A stretch of 64,000 nucleotides of DNA from Isoetes taiwanensis (GCA_021234155.1 JAJEKV010000025.1:1939995-2003994), one strand, 5' to 3'. Shown: positions 1 through 11,833, counted from the first letter of the stretch. Made by a program: numbers and translations. The notes: a model not told the origin generated them from the letters alone.

Positions 1-1396
1 TTTTCCAGGAGGTAAGTTACTCTTATGCATCCCAGAGGCATAGCTTCGTTCCTTGAGGAGTAAGGCTTTGCCAGCGGTATTCAATCTCTTCCCACATCTT
101 TGGAGGCCGAAATGTGCATATTGTAACTCCAGCATCTCCCATAATTATTCTGGACCAACAGAGACGATTAGAAGCAGCATGCTTTTGCAAAGTTCACGAA
201 GTTTTATGATGCGACCTGGTATCCATGGTCATATGCAGTTCTGTCCGACCTGCTCCTGTGAGCTTTGATTGCCAAATTTCGTTCGTGCTCTGTAGAGGCT
301 AAGTTACAGGTTCGCTTATCCATCATTCAGTTGTAACCTGGAGCATATTATAAGTCATGGCCACTTTACAGGTGATTATTTTACGTGCCTATTGGTGTCA
401 ATGTGTTTGTGATTTATGAAATTCAGAGGAGACCTCAGTTCCAAAGAGAAATATCCTATAGATGCTGTATAAAAATGCAAAAAACTACAGACAATCATGT
501 TCTAAGTAGCATCACAAGATTCTTTTGTTGGTTTGTTGTTTTGTTGTCCTAAACTATGATCAGTTACTGCATTGACTTTGGCCAGTATTGGCAAACTTTA
601 ATATTTCAGATATTATGGACTGCCATAAGGAAGGGGATATAAGGCTGCTTAGGTGAGAATTCTACAAGGTAATAGGGATGGCGGCTGCTGATATTATTGA
701 TCTATAGCTTCTGCCTTTATTCATTGTATAACAATTCGTATATAGGAACACACATTGCAATGCCACACCATTTTATGATCCCCTCATGATACAATTTTTG
801 GGACTATACAAACAATAGATAGATGTTTCTAAGATGTTTTGCTGGGATGTGAAGAGATTCAGTATGCCATCCTATCCTTTATGTTTTTTTATTGCGAAGC
901 CAAGGCATAAATGAAACCCTGGTGATTCAGATGATTTATTTGGGTGATCGCTTTGTATAAATAAGGTAGTTGGGTGGATTATAAATTGAATTGGTGTTTC
1001 TATCTTTTTATTCAGTTTTACTTCATTGTTGTGACAAAGGCGAGGAATAGAATGAAAAGGAAAACTTTTTTGACAATCTTGAACATCCAATGGAGCGCCA
1101 AGAAAAGCACGAGTTGCGTCAGCAGTGTTGCTATTGCACTTGAACAGAATGAAAGTTATGCTTCCAGGAGTTTCATCTGTTGGGCATTATGCAAATATTC
1201 TGCTATTATACAAATTCAGATCTTTTAAACGACTTTTCATAGTTGTATAGCGTTGATATTTCTAAGGTGAGATGCAACAATGATGCATCTAATTACTATG
1301 GCCATCTCTCGACATATCGCCAAGTGGCATTAGGTTTTGGATGGGCTACGGACAACAAATTTAAAGTTTCAAAGGTGAGTAACTGAAAATTCTTTT
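1..1396. other. Stretch with no recognisable gene
   Basis: AT-rich sequence with no convincing coding signal. A 71-codon frame at 53-268 contains CAYC and, at its end, CPTCSCEL, which recalls the last cysteine pair of a RING finger, but the rest does not fit and no splice pattern supports it. I see no repeat boundaries or RNA genes here. Confidence 0.5.
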
Positions 1397-2199
1397 TCTA
1401 TATACACTATACAGCGCACAATAATTAACCATTAATTTCTACCATTAATATATGATGCTATCCATTTCAATGTCTATGATTGGTTCCTATATGGTGCACA
1501 TGAGCTTTCATTTTATCATACGAGACTATTGTCAAATGAGGTGTCTCATGTGGTTGATAGTTGTAACCCCGTTTTGGCAGTTCGACTGAATGACTACCCC
1601 ACATATTTCACTTTTACATTGGGTATAATATTCTCCGAAGGAGGATTGAGGATCCCATGAAAGTCTTTGTACATATTTAACATTAGGTCATTCGTGCATT
1701 CGGCTATGTGGAGATGCATTGTTGAGCACCCGTTACCATGAAATACTATGAAGTCACACACAAACACACCCCCCCTCCCCCCCCTAAACCAAAAAGAAAG
1801 AAAAAAACCTCCGTCCCCAACACACGCATACCATTCACCTCCCATTTCACATAGACACATGCACACACTATCCAATTTTCTACTTTCAAGCCCAACTGTA
1901 TTGACTACACATTCGATCTACGACTTTTGTAACAATATACTACCACAAGCACGAAACAATACCCTAAATTCCATGCATTCCATTATGTCTACCATTTTGT
2001 TCAACACTATGTTACTATCCATTCTATATGCATATGGTTAATGCAATGCACCCGTTAAACCCTTTACACTTGGGCACCACATTACATTTACAAACAGAAC
2101 TACATTTATAGCTTATTATTTTATCTACAAACTCCACCACTTCTACTCATTCCAAACGTCCATGACTAATGCCCGGCATCGCCGGGCACACGTTTCTAG
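1397..2199 (+). mobile_element. Non-autonomous Helitron (3' end clear, 5' end tentative)
   Basis: The 3' end has the Helitron signature: a perfect GC-rich hairpin GCCCGGC-ATC-GCCGGGC at 2171-2187, eight bases, then CTAG at 2196-2199 followed by T, the usual insertion base. The tentative 5' end is TCTATATACACTATACAG at 1397, which resembles plant Helitron 5' termini; however, the preceding base is T rather than A, so that boundary is inferred. If right, the element is about 0.8 kb and has no Rep/helicase coding. A C-rich tract lies near 1768-1788; a similar tract occurs upstream of the second Helitron end in this window. Confidence 0.6.
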
Positions 2200-2630
2200 T
2201 ATATTTATGCGTTGATATTGTCGTTGGATATTTATTTAGCTAATCTATAGCTATGCCATAAAAGGGTGACTTTATGAATGTTGACACATCACACTACCGC
2301 TCCCCATTTGATTATTTTACGAGCTCACTTGAATATTCTAGTTTATTCTTGTATTTAGTTTTTGTCATATCATTGGTGAGACTAGTCAAATACTTTTTGT
2401 ATTCCTAACCATTAGAGTTGTATTCATGTGCAAATGCATTGTACTCTAGAGTATGTATATATTGTTGTATAGGAGCACAACTCATATATGGGATATGCTT
2501 TGTAAAACCTTTAATTAATTATAAATTGTATGGTAATGGTACGTTATATGCTAGGGCAAATTTTCATCCCTTCATTTTTTATCTATGCAAGGGTGCTTCT
2601 CACACGAGGATTCTAGTTTATGCAAATGAG

Positions 2631-2648
2631 AATTCTTGCTAATGATTT
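2631..2648. repeat. Left target-site duplication of LINE
   Basis: AATTCTTGCTAATGATTT at 2631-2648 recurs exactly at 5087-5104, immediately after the poly(A) of the LINE. The first two As of the right copy cannot be told apart from the tail. Confidence 0.9.
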
Positions 2649-5086
2649 GAGTTGCTGCAATCTTCTCAAATGGATAGGATCTTGAATACCGCATGCATTT
2701 CCTTGATTCCTAAGGTTAAGCAGCCTTCTACTATTAATGATTGGAGGCCTATATCCTTGTTGTCCTCTGTGTACAAGATTATTGCGAAAGCCCTGGCAGA
2801 GAAGTTGAAGCCAGTGTTGACTTCTTCCATTAGTAAGGTGCAGTCTGGGTTTGTTCCTGGGAGGAACATTTTGTCTAATGTTGCCGCAGCTTATGAGGGC
2901 CTTTTATTGGGCGGGAAAAAGCGAGTCAAGGCATTGTCTATCTTAAGCTTGACTTTGCCAAAGCTTACGATAGTGTCCGTTGGGAGTTCTTATGCGCCAT
3001 GATGTTAGCATTGGGTTGTGGTCCACGCTTTCTGAGACAGTCATGAAGTGCATAGGTCGGCCACGGGACTCTACGGTGGTGTGCCGGGGGTGAACCCTCC
3101 GCCTTTTCTCCTTAGGCGGGGGTGCGTCGGGGGTGCCCTTTGGCCCCGTTTTTGTTTAGGATTGTGGCGGAGGCACTATCTCGATTGTTTTTAGGCTGCG
3201 GTGGAGGAGGGGTGGTGGATGGGCTTCGATCTTGCGGATGGTAGTCAGCAGTTATTAACGGTTAAGCGATGACACTTTCCTCTTCTTGGTGGCGAAGAGA
3301 GAATTTCTTGGAATGTGAAGGGTTTTTGGATACTTTCTCCTTGGCCTCGGGCATTCTTGAATTGGGGTAAATGCTTCGCATTATAGGCCCGGTGACTCGC
3401 CCTCCCCTTGTTTGGCTCTATTCCCTTGGAAGGTGCTTCCAGGTAATGTGTGTACTAAGCTGTTGGGTATTCCCTTTGGCGGGGATGTTTCCATGGGGAG
3501 GGTGTGGGATGAGATTTTGCAGGGGTTGCAGAAACACCTCAATTGGTGGAAGGGTAGCAAGTTGTCCATGGCAGGTCGGATCACTATTGCCAAGTCACTA
3601 CTTTGTAGCACTCATGTGTATCTGACATCTGCGATGTTAGCTCCCGAGGGTAAGATCTGAGGCTTTGGATAAGATTGTTGAAATTTTGTGTGGGGCGGAG
3701 ATGATGAAGGGCGGTTGTTAAAGTGGCTTGATGGAAGTGTCTCCACCCCGGGAGGATGGGGGCTTGCCATTACGGATTTGGCCTTTGCATAGTAAGGTGT
3801 TGGTCTCAAGTTTGTTTGGGCGCTCTGCCGAGAATGGAGCATCTTCTCCTGATGCGGCCATTTGTTGTTGCGATCTCTTAGCCATTGTGTGGCATTTGGG
3901 AAGCCGTCGTGCATGTGGAGTTGCCACAGGCACTGTTGTATGGTCTCCGCCTTTCCCACATGCATCCCCTTTTCTCCGCGGGGGTGTTGCGGGCTTGGGA
4001 TCATGTGCATGTGCTCTTCCAGCTAGATTATGCCTCAGTTTATCATCACTCTTCTCCTTTCTTGTGGGTTCCTCTACCCCTCGCGCACTTGCCCTTAGGC
4101 GCCACTTGCATGCTTGACTCGGGCCTTGAGGCCCGTTGGAGGCGAAGCTCTTTGTGCTCCTTGGAGGATTGGTATTGGGGTGGTCGGATTAGCCGTGGGG
4201 AGTTCTTTTCGAGCTCGCTTTTCGCTGAAGAGCGTGGCCAAGCTATCACGGGAACAAGTGGCGGGGGAGTATTCCGCTACACATACCTATAGTCCCTCGG
4301 GATGGTGTGGTGGTGCGGGTTTGGAAGGTTCATCCGGATGTTGTGTCTTCTTGTTTTGTGCGGTCTTGTTCTTGGGTGTTGGCTATTCATGACACTCTGC
4401 CCCCTTCCGGGCAAGTGGTCTCTGCAGCTTCCGGGTTCTCGATGGCTTTCGGTTTGGGCGTGGACATGGAGCTCACTTCCCCACCGAAGGTTAGGGTGCT
4501 ACTGTGGCGGTGGTGCACCGCCTATGTCGGTGAATGTCCTTGTGAGTCGGTTTAGGCTGGGTGTGAGCCCTCTTTGCCCTTGTTGTGGCCTTCATCGTTG
4601 AGGCCGGGAGCATTATGCGGTTTTATGCCCTCACTTGCGGTTGCTGGGATTGGGTCGGGCTCTGTTTTTGGTGAGATTGACTAGCCGGCCGATTCTTTGC
4701 TTCATGTGTATCACGGTGCTTGGCGCTCTTGCGGCGACAAATTGCATCTATCGTGGCTTGGTTGGTGTGGTTGATTTGGAAGTGGCGGTTGTGGATCTTT
4801 CGGGGATTGACTGCGGCCTCTCGATTCCTCGACTTCGGTACAAGCTATTTCAAAGCTTTACGGTGTTCGGGGATTAGTAGAAGCGGAAGTTTGCCATTTG
4901 GCGGGACTTCTTGGGTGTTGTAGATGGTGATGGTCGGTTTGTACAGCAATAGAGTTGCAGTTTTTTTGTGAGCTTGTTGTGGAGTGTCGAGGTATCGCTG
5001 TCTCTTTGGGGCAGTTCTCCTTCCTCCTCACTTGCTTTGTAACATTACCATTCTTTTAATATACTGGCAGTTCTTCAAAAAAAAAA
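2649..5086 (+). mobile_element. 5'-truncated L1-type LINE, decayed
   Basis: This is a non-LTR retrotransposon copy of about 2.4 kb bounded by an 18-bp target duplication and a 3' poly(A). It starts inside ORF2: 2690-2930 encodes reverse-transcriptase signatures (ISLIPK, DWRPISLLSSVYKI, QSGFVPGRNI). After a frameshift near 2945 comes the LDFAKAYDSVRWEFL block with the first catalytic aspartate. Further pieces are the C-terminal RT region (LNWWKGSKLSMAGRI, about 3540) and zf-RVT-like sequence (about 4440-4600). Endonuclease and ORF1 are absent, as expected for incomplete reverse transcription. Many frameshifts and stops show it is dead. The flanks join cleanly if it is removed. Confidence 0.92.
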
Positions 5087-5104
5087 AATTCTTGCTAATG
5101 ATTT
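5087..5104. repeat. Right target-site duplication of LINE
   Basis: Exact copy of 2631-2648, directly after the A tract that ends the LINE. Confidence 0.9.
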
Positions 5105-5184
5105 TTCGTAGAGTTGTATTAAAGAGGTCCAGCAGGCCATTAGAAAATCTAAATGGACCTTAAAATCTGGTGGCAGCATGAAGT

Positions 5185-5390
5185 TTTTGGGTTGCCCCCA
5201 AGGGGGTAAACCCTCGCTTATGTGAGTTTATGGCATATCCTAGATATATGCTAGAATATACCTAAGATATGCTGGTGACTGCCCCAAACCTACTCTTACC
5301 TATAAACTGACGGTCACCATTGTTGCTGGCGGCTGGTATGGAAACTGGCTAACCGGGCACCACCATAGTTGTTCTGTACCTCCCAAGCCT
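5185..5390 (+). repeat. Dispersed repeat, copy 1
   Basis: This stretch (GGGTTGCCCCC, TTTATGGCATAT, CTGGTGACTGCC, AACTGGCTAACCGG) aligns by eye with the reverse complement of about 12950-13140. Both copies may come from the same retroelement or internal repeat. No domain is recognised. Confidence 0.6.
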
Positions 5391-7325
5391 TGGGAGCGTT
5401 TCTGATGTCTGGTGTGCATTGTCATATCCAAAATCATAAGCCTTCCCTTAGAGAAGGGGAAGGTGTTCTTAGAGCGAGGTTCATGAAAATTGGTTATGGA
5501 TGTGTTGGGACATTTTCTCTTTCCAGGAATATCAGACGTATTGTCAATCAGAAGAGATGATAGCAAAAACAGAGAATAAACTGTTTCTGGGCTTTAGTAT
5601 TGGAACCTCGGGAGTTCCAAATGCTAAAATGGTGGCAGACACCAACTTGCGTTATCCTGTAAGATTTACTCACAACTATATATTTACTTTAAGGTAAAAA
5701 TTTTGTATGCGTCACATGGAAAACCATACATTGGTTTGTTGTTAAGCATGCTTCTACTAATGTTTAGGTAGGATGATTCGAGAATGGATATGGCAGAATC
5801 ATGGAAATTTACATTGTTTGCTTTACTGCAAAACCTGTCACCTGAGCTGCGCTCCCATATTTGCTCTGTAAGTTTTAAGAGAATATCTTGAGTGCACAAT
5901 GATGATTGTCAACAGGTACAATTAACATGTGAAAGCAGTAATATTTCTTGTGTGATCTTATGATAATTGCGTGGTAGAACATAAAGGTGTGACTTCCTTT
6001 TTTTTGCCTGTAAGCATGCATTATGAAAGTATTTACCAGGAATATGATCCTTTCAGTTTTAACTCGAACACAGTATGTTTTGCTAGTGAAATAGGGTAGC
6101 AGGATTCATAACATCAACAACTTTAGGATGGAAATTGTGGGCCACCAACTGTTTCGCTATAAATGTTTGCAGTCCTCTGTATGCTTTTGCATTATGCAGT
6201 AGAAGAAGGCTTTGATCATTCTTTCAGAATAATGCAGCGGAAGTAGGTTGTGATGGCATTTGCAGAGGAGATATTTTGCCTCATAGACAAAGAAATAAAA
6301 GAACCAAACACTAATGATTGATATCGTACAATTCTTCTACTTATGATTCAGATGTATAACTCTAGCCTCGCCCCAATCATTCTTGACGAAGGTAGTAATG
6401 TATTAGTTAAAACCAATGACTAGAAATCAATGACTAAAGTTTTATGATGTGTTGATTGAAAAGTCAACATTAAGAACTAGGATTTCATATGCTAACTATC
6501 AGTCAATAGTTAAATGTAAGTAGCGGGATTTGAAAGATTGGTATGAATCATATAAATTTGACCATTGAATTTGGAAATATGCCAAGTCATATTCAGAGTG
6601 GACAAAGCAGGGTGGTTGTTCACTAATGTCTTTAAACCTACTAAAAGGACGTGTGTGAGGTGGATTACATAGGTCGTAGATGATGAGGACATGAACAAAT
6701 GGATGGTAGATGCTCATAGGGCAATGATCTATTACTGTATATATTGTGCATCGATGGTGCAAATCAATGGAGCATGATGCTAAAGTATTTTCCCCACAGC
6801 TTGCAAAATAAAAAATACCCCCGTCACTTGGAAATCAAGATTGGCCTCTCCAATTTCCAGGTCACATTATGATTATTGAACTATAATGCAGAATTCAGTG
6901 ACTTGGCTGCCTGTGACAGCAGGCAACATGCAATACAAAATCAAACACCTGCCACGTTGATTAGAAAGCATGTAAAAGGAAGGAAGCATGGGGATTTCAA
7001 CCCCACCAAATCGGGACTAGAATGCTTCACCCAGTATAATGGACGTTCCCAAAGGACTGCATTATTTGAAGGGTACAGATGGTGATGCAACAGAGGAGAA
7101 ATTCAGATGGTGGGGCAACACAAGGTACAGATTGTCGGCATGTGCTTCATTCATCTTCTCTCGCAAACTATAATTTGCTTCTACTCATCCAATTTAACTG
7201 ACAGGATACTCTCTCGACTTGCAACTTGGGAATCTACATCCTTTCCAACATCAACAAAATCAGTCTCTGCTTCGTCGGCAGCTTTCTCATTTTCACATAG
7301 ATAAGCAACCTTGTTTATCTATTTT
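5391..7325. other. Stretch without recognisable gene
   Basis: Several short frames occur (for example 5500-5697 and 6876-7085), but none shows a known motif or an exon chain. The sequence is AT-rich and ordinary. It may include introns or decayed exons of the kinase relic that follows. Confidence 0.4.
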
Positions 7326-7620
7326 TTGGTCAGAACTGTGCAGGATTTGCATAACATAGACGTGATTCATAGAGATCTCGAGTCCCGAAACATCCTCTGC
7401 ATATGAAGGAAATTCTTCGGAAGCTTGAGTTGGGAAAATATATTGTCTCTACATGTTTGAAATGGAATTCTTTAACAATGTCAGAGGAGGCCAAAGATCT
7501 TATTCTTGGAATGATGTGTCCAGATCCTTAAAGAGGATTGACAATAGCAGATTCTCTGTCATCCTTGGTCTTGGAACATACTGGTTATAGTGTAAGATCT
7601 CCTAGTCCTTCAAACACCAT
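7326..7620 (+). pseudogene. Protein kinase relic (catalytic loop and C-lobe)
   Basis: Around 7345-7392 the translation reads DVIHRDLESRNILC, close to the kinase catalytic loop HRDLKxxNIL, with glutamate replacing the lysine. After a stop, about 7480-7570 reads MSEEAKDLILGMMCPDP, a typical C-lobe segment of CDPK/SnRK-type kinases (SEEAKDLI.KML..DP), followed by a stop where ER(L/I)T would be. The ATP-binding lobe and activation segment are not visible, and the parts are in different frames. This is a decayed fragment, not a working gene. Assignment to the CDPK/SnRK group is inference from the C-lobe wording. Confidence 0.65.
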
Positions 7621-7785
7621 AATCGAGACAACAAATTTATACAGGAAAAGGATCCAACTATAGAGGGTTGATGGGCAGTGGTATGTGAAGCCTAGAGCAA
7701 GCCAAGAAAATGCAAAGAACATTGATGGCGAGCTGAAGCACATAAAGCTCAAAATAAGGATAAAAGGAATGAAAAGGCCTCGTCA

Positions 7786-7793
7786 GTTTGAGG
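7786..7793. repeat. 8-bp target duplication (GTTTGAGG), left
   Basis: GTTTGAGG at 7786-7793 is repeated exactly at 8619-8626, flanking an element that begins CAGGG and ends CCCTG. This is the hAT pattern. Confidence 0.93.
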
Positions 7794-8618
7794 CAGGGAT
7801 AGGTTCAATACTGTATATGTTTTATACTCAATACGTATTATTCAAATAATACGACACAAATTTGAAGTATAATACGTTAAAAATATGGCAAAAAAAGATT
7901 CCGGCGTCGGAAACTTTTCGCGTAAGCGAAACCTCTGTTTCACTAAGCGAAACTGTTTTCGCGTAAGCGAAACAGAGGTTTCGCTTACGTGAAAATTCAA
8001 AAAAAAAAAAAGTTTAAATTTTCACGTAAGCGAAATAGCTGTACTGTTTTCGCGTAGGCGAAACAGCTATTTCTCTTATGTGAAAAAAAAAATCGGTTTT
8101 TTTTCCTTAATTTTCGCATTTGTTTATTTATTTCTTTTTGTCTTTTGCATAACTTCATCTATCTACGAAAATAAGTCTAGCTTCGTCCATAGAACAAGAC
8201 GCTCGCCATTGTCACGCCCCTCGATGGAGTGGGGCAACAGGCAAGGGCCTGACTATAGACTCTACCTAGACCTAGAATAAAGAAATAAAAAACAAAATCT
8301 AACTAAATTTGCCCCCCCTTTTTTTTTTAATTCTCGCGTAAGCAAAATAGCTGTTTCGCTAGCTATTTTGCTTACGCAAAAAATTCGCGTTTTTTTTTTT
8401 TAAACTTGAGGTTTCGCAAGCGAAACAGCTACTTCGCTTACGCGGAAAAAAAATTTTAAATTTTCGCGTAAGCGAAACCTTTGTTTCGATTACACGAATT
8501 TTTTTTTTCCGGCCGGCGAGAGAAAAATACGGGAAATACGGTTTTTTACCTAAAAATACATATTTTTAGACTTTATACGTCCAGAAAAATAATTATGTAC
8601 GTACAGAACCTATCCCTG
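7794..8618. mobile_element. hAT-type MITE with internal hairpin array
   Basis: An 825-bp non-autonomous element with terminal inverted repeats CAGGGATAGGTTC at both ends and an exact 8-bp target duplication, diagnostic of the hAT superfamily. There is no transposase. The interior (about 7905-8500) is an array of inverted repeats built from GTAAGCGAAA and its complement TTTCGCTTAC, joined by A or T tracts, so long snap-back structures could form in single-stranded DNA or RNA. A 66-codon frame at 8080-8280 is not supported as a gene. Confidence 0.92.
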
Positions 8619-8626
8619 GTTTGAGG
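8619..8626. repeat. 8-bp target duplication (GTTTGAGG), right
   Basis: Exact copy of 7786-7793. Confidence 0.93.
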
Positions 8627-9032
8627 ATAGCTCCAACAAACGGTCTTATTTGCAAAGAGTTGATGCAAGATGCCATAAAATAATAATATTGTGGCTACAA
8701 AATGGGTTATGGCGAGTTGTTTCTCCTTGCCTGGAAGTTTCTGATGCGGAGCTGCCTTACGAGGATGGGAGCACAATTTATTTGTCTGAGATAGTCAATC
8801 CAATTGTTGATCAAGAAGGGGGATGCGATGCCATGGAGACATAAATTCAAGATTCTATCCACGAGAACACTAAACTACTCAGTTACATACACAATTTGAT
8901 CGACGGGTACTTGTTTATGGATGAATATAGCGGAACTACAAACTGATTGCAAGAACATGGTAGGGGTCTACTTTAATTTAAATATAGATTGTAAAAACAT
9001 GACCTCATAGTTATATTTAGGCCACTTCACCC

Positions 9033-9240
9033 TCAAGAAACTGGAGGGCAACCCTCTGTGCGCAACACCTTGTTGCATGCTGATATAATTGCAAATTGAG
9101 ATAGGCATAAAAATGGTAGGGCTAGGTGCCAGTTTGCTGGTTTGGTTCCAACCAGACACATAAAAATTTGCAGCAAGCATCGATTTACAGTAGATGATGC
9201 CTCTATGTCCAAGTGAGAATCTATGTTTTCCAAAAGCAAA
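9033..9240 (-). pseudogene. Ty3/gypsy integrase fragment
   Basis: The minus strand reads STVNRCLLQIFMCLVGTKPA followed by NWHLALPF. This matches the gypsy integrase region usually written TEVVNRxLxxLLRxLVGxxPxxWxLxLPxAEFAYN. The expected AEFAYN is degraded and shifted. Neither LTRs nor other pol domains are visible nearby, so this is an isolated relic. Confidence 0.55.
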
Positions 9241-10377
9241 ATATAAGACATGGTAGTTCTGCCCTGTGTTGGTGATTTCGACCTGCTTGACATGGATTCT
9301 TGCTCTTGTTCAGGTATTGCTTTTTTACGATACAAAGAGTTTTTACATTTATAAGATGTCAAAAATAGTTTTGACTTTGGCATTTGATGTTTCTCTAGCA
9401 CCTTCATGCTGTCTTAGTTTATCTGAGGTTAGAACTGCTTCAACTTTAGAGCCAAGATATATTTTTTAACTAGATGTAGACATAAAATCCATAATCATTT
9501 GTTGCTTTATGCTGTGATAAGATACTGTTGGCAGCCCTTATCTATCGATGGGTCATAAAAAGAGGGCTAATGGTGCTGGACAATATGCCTTAATCTGCAG
9601 TATGACATATTTACATATTTCTGCAAATGTCTTGATGCCTTGGCTTGAATGCTTTTACATTTCTTCTTCACCATGGGAATCTATTCCAAGGCATGAATTA
9701 TTTTATGTGAACTTTAGTCTGGTTCATTTTCATCCATTTCATGAAAACAGAGGATAATAATCTAAGAATGCTTGTTTTGAGAATTTGGCAACAGAGAAAC
9801 ACCATAACTAGCACGTACTTGATGCAGATTCTATCCTTGATGCGGATTTTGTCCTATTCTTGATGCGAGTTCAATCCTTGATGCAGATTCCATAGAGTGC
9901 ATTGTTTACATTTACACTTGGAATTGTCTTACTCTAATATTGCAGTTGTTGGGTTAGACGGTTGTAGACTGTGAAATTATAGCTTGGAACATGGATATTT
10001 AAAGGGTTATCTCTTTTAATCCAGCGTTTCTAAGGTAAAAATATTCAGATTGGTATTAGGCTTGCATAAGATTAAGGTTATTTATTCTTATTTGGCATAA
10101 AGTATTGGACATAACGTGCAATCCTACTGAACCTCTTTTCATCTGGGCAGAATCATCAGTAAAGTAAGTTTGTCTGATTACATTTTCTCTGAACTTGTTC
10201 TTTTCTTGGAAGATAAGAAAAATTGGTTATATTTACATAACAAATAACAATGACAAAAATTGCATGATGAGAAAAAGCAATTGTATTTGGTTTGACAGTG
10301 GTTTGAAAAGCTGTGGTAAGTATATAAATCTGCACTATTGTTAATCTGTATGAGAGTTTTACAGGTTAGCCATGATG
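9241..10377. other. Stretch without recognisable gene
   Basis: AT-rich sequence with no convincing coding. A small imperfect direct repeat based on CTTGATGC(A/G)GATTC occurs about four times at 9819-9890. Confidence 0.5.
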
Positions 10378-10385
10378 GATGTATG
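10378..10385. repeat. 8-bp target duplication (GATGTATG), left
   Basis: GATGTATG at 10378-10385 recurs exactly at 11826-11833 on the far side of the hAT element. Confidence 0.93.
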
Positions 10386-11825
10386 CAGTGCTCGAATTTG
10401 ACGGTCTGCCCTTAATTTTCCAGGGACGGGCAAAATAATTTTACACCTTTCACGTGACAGGAAGTTCCTAAATTTAAGCCTTTCGAATGCAATAAAAAAA
10501 TTTAAAATAACAGAAACCAGTTTTTCCCTCGAAAACATAGATAGATACATAAAACAAAGCATATTGCCATTATAAGTTCATCAAATACATAATGAAGTTC
10601 TTACATAGGCTAGATACTACTGAAATAAAAATAATAGTTTAAAGTTTAAAATCAATCACAAAAACTTATTCAAGTGGCATTCCTCTCCTTTGCTTCGCTT
10701 CATACCAATCCTTTATGCTTTCAAATGGTTCATTCCACAATGATACACACATTGTGGCATCAAGAGTTTCTAAGTTCATGCTCGATCTTATAGCACTCTT
10801 AATAGCATTTTGACGGGAGAAACCTCTCTCGCGAGAGGCCCTGCTTCCAGGAATGACCATACAACATTGCCATAATTTCATCAATGCTGAGAAACTGTCC
10901 CACCAACTGTCACACGTTCCATTTTCATCTCTACAAATAGTCCAAGCCACAACCATCCCTTTGTTCTTGGCAGCCTTGAAAAGTGTCTCAACGAAGTCCT
11001 CCCTCTCACTCAAACATCTAGCCATGTCTACTTTTGAAGCAAACTTTGCAAGCAATTTTCCAACCATTCTTTAGTCTCGTCATCCCTTACAACATCATCC
11101 ACAGCATATGCAAACGGATTGAAGAATTTCATGGCATTAAATATCTCACTCACATCCACAAATCTCCTAGCAAGTGCATCCAATACAGCATTAATAAAAG
11201 ATTTTTCAATACGAATACAATATGGAAGTGAACCGCTATCCTCTAGAATCTCATTCAAATCAAGTCCTCCTTCAAAAAGCAAACTCAAGAAAGCAATAAA
11301 CAGAAGCATTGAAGCAAAAGCTTATTCCGGCTCCATGGTTTGCTTGAACTCTGAATCTCTGATTGGGCGTGCGGGCATCAAGATTCCAGGAAAAAATTGT
11401 TTGAATTATTAGCATAGATTTAGGCATCTAATTTTCTTGAATTAGCATAAATTTAGGTTCGTTGGTACTTGGTTGTTAATGATGCATCTATAACTATAAT
11501 GTATAAGAGGTTAAAAACGGGATGGGGGGTCATTGGAAATTTGGGATGTGTAATTGTATCATGTATACTGTATAGAGATATTATAAATTTATAATCAATA
11601 ATAATACAAATGTTTAAAATTTATAAAGATATATAGCAAGAAAAATGACAGGCATTTCTCTATTCCTAGCCTTTCAAATGACGAGTATGTCTTGTAGTTG
11701 CCCTTCTCTATGACAGGCGATTGCCCAACTGCGGCCCTTCATTTGCCATATGAAAAACAATTTCACCTGTTTTGACGGGTAAAAATCCAAAAAACAGGCA
11801 TGAAAGCCGTCAAATTCGAGCCCTG
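10386..11825 (-). mobile_element. Deleted hAT transposon with transposase C-terminal remnant
   Basis: A 1440-bp element with terminal inverted repeats CAG(T/G)GCTCGAATTTGACGG and an exact 8-bp duplication GATGTATG. Both are hAT hallmarks. Its interior encodes on the minus strand the end of a hAT transposase. Most of the protein is gone, so this is an internal-deletion derivative. Three other 8-bp-duplication elements lie in the window. Confidence 0.94.
10666..11309 (-). pseudogene. hAT transposase C-terminal (dimerisation) fragment
   Basis: Two overlapping minus-strand frames, 11309-11028 and 11067-10666, cover the C-terminal part of a hAT transposase. The first reads FINAVLDALARRF and EIFNAMKFFNP. 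The second reads LWQCCMVIPGSRASRERGFS followed by RQNAIKSAIRSSMNLETLDA, the hAT dimerisation region (usually L..v..iP.ss...ERgFS..n.ik...R..l...tLd). A frame change near 11030-11065 separates them. The DDE core upstream is missing. The piece sits wholly inside the element bounded at 10386 and 11825. Confidence 0.88.
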
Positions 11826-11833
11826 GATGTATG
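11826..11833. repeat. 8-bp target duplication (GATGTATG), right
   Basis: Exact copy of 10378-10385. Confidence 0.93.

Noticed and set aside
53-268. Short frame with CAYC and CPTCSCEL that could be a RING remnant
   Set aside because: Only the last cysteine pair fits. There is no CxH core, and no exon chain leads into it.
1594-2041. Overlapping 93- and 97-codon frames on opposite strands
   Set aside because: They come from the C-rich tract and low-complexity sequence inside the Helitron.
8080-8280. 66-codon frame inside the hairpin-array MITE
   Set aside because: Non-autonomous element, no motif, and the frame starts in a homopolymer.
7905-8500. Could the repeated GTAAGCGAAA array be a CRISPR-like array?
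   Set aside because: Repeats are short, in both orientations and irregularly spaced, in plant nuclear DNA inside a hAT element.
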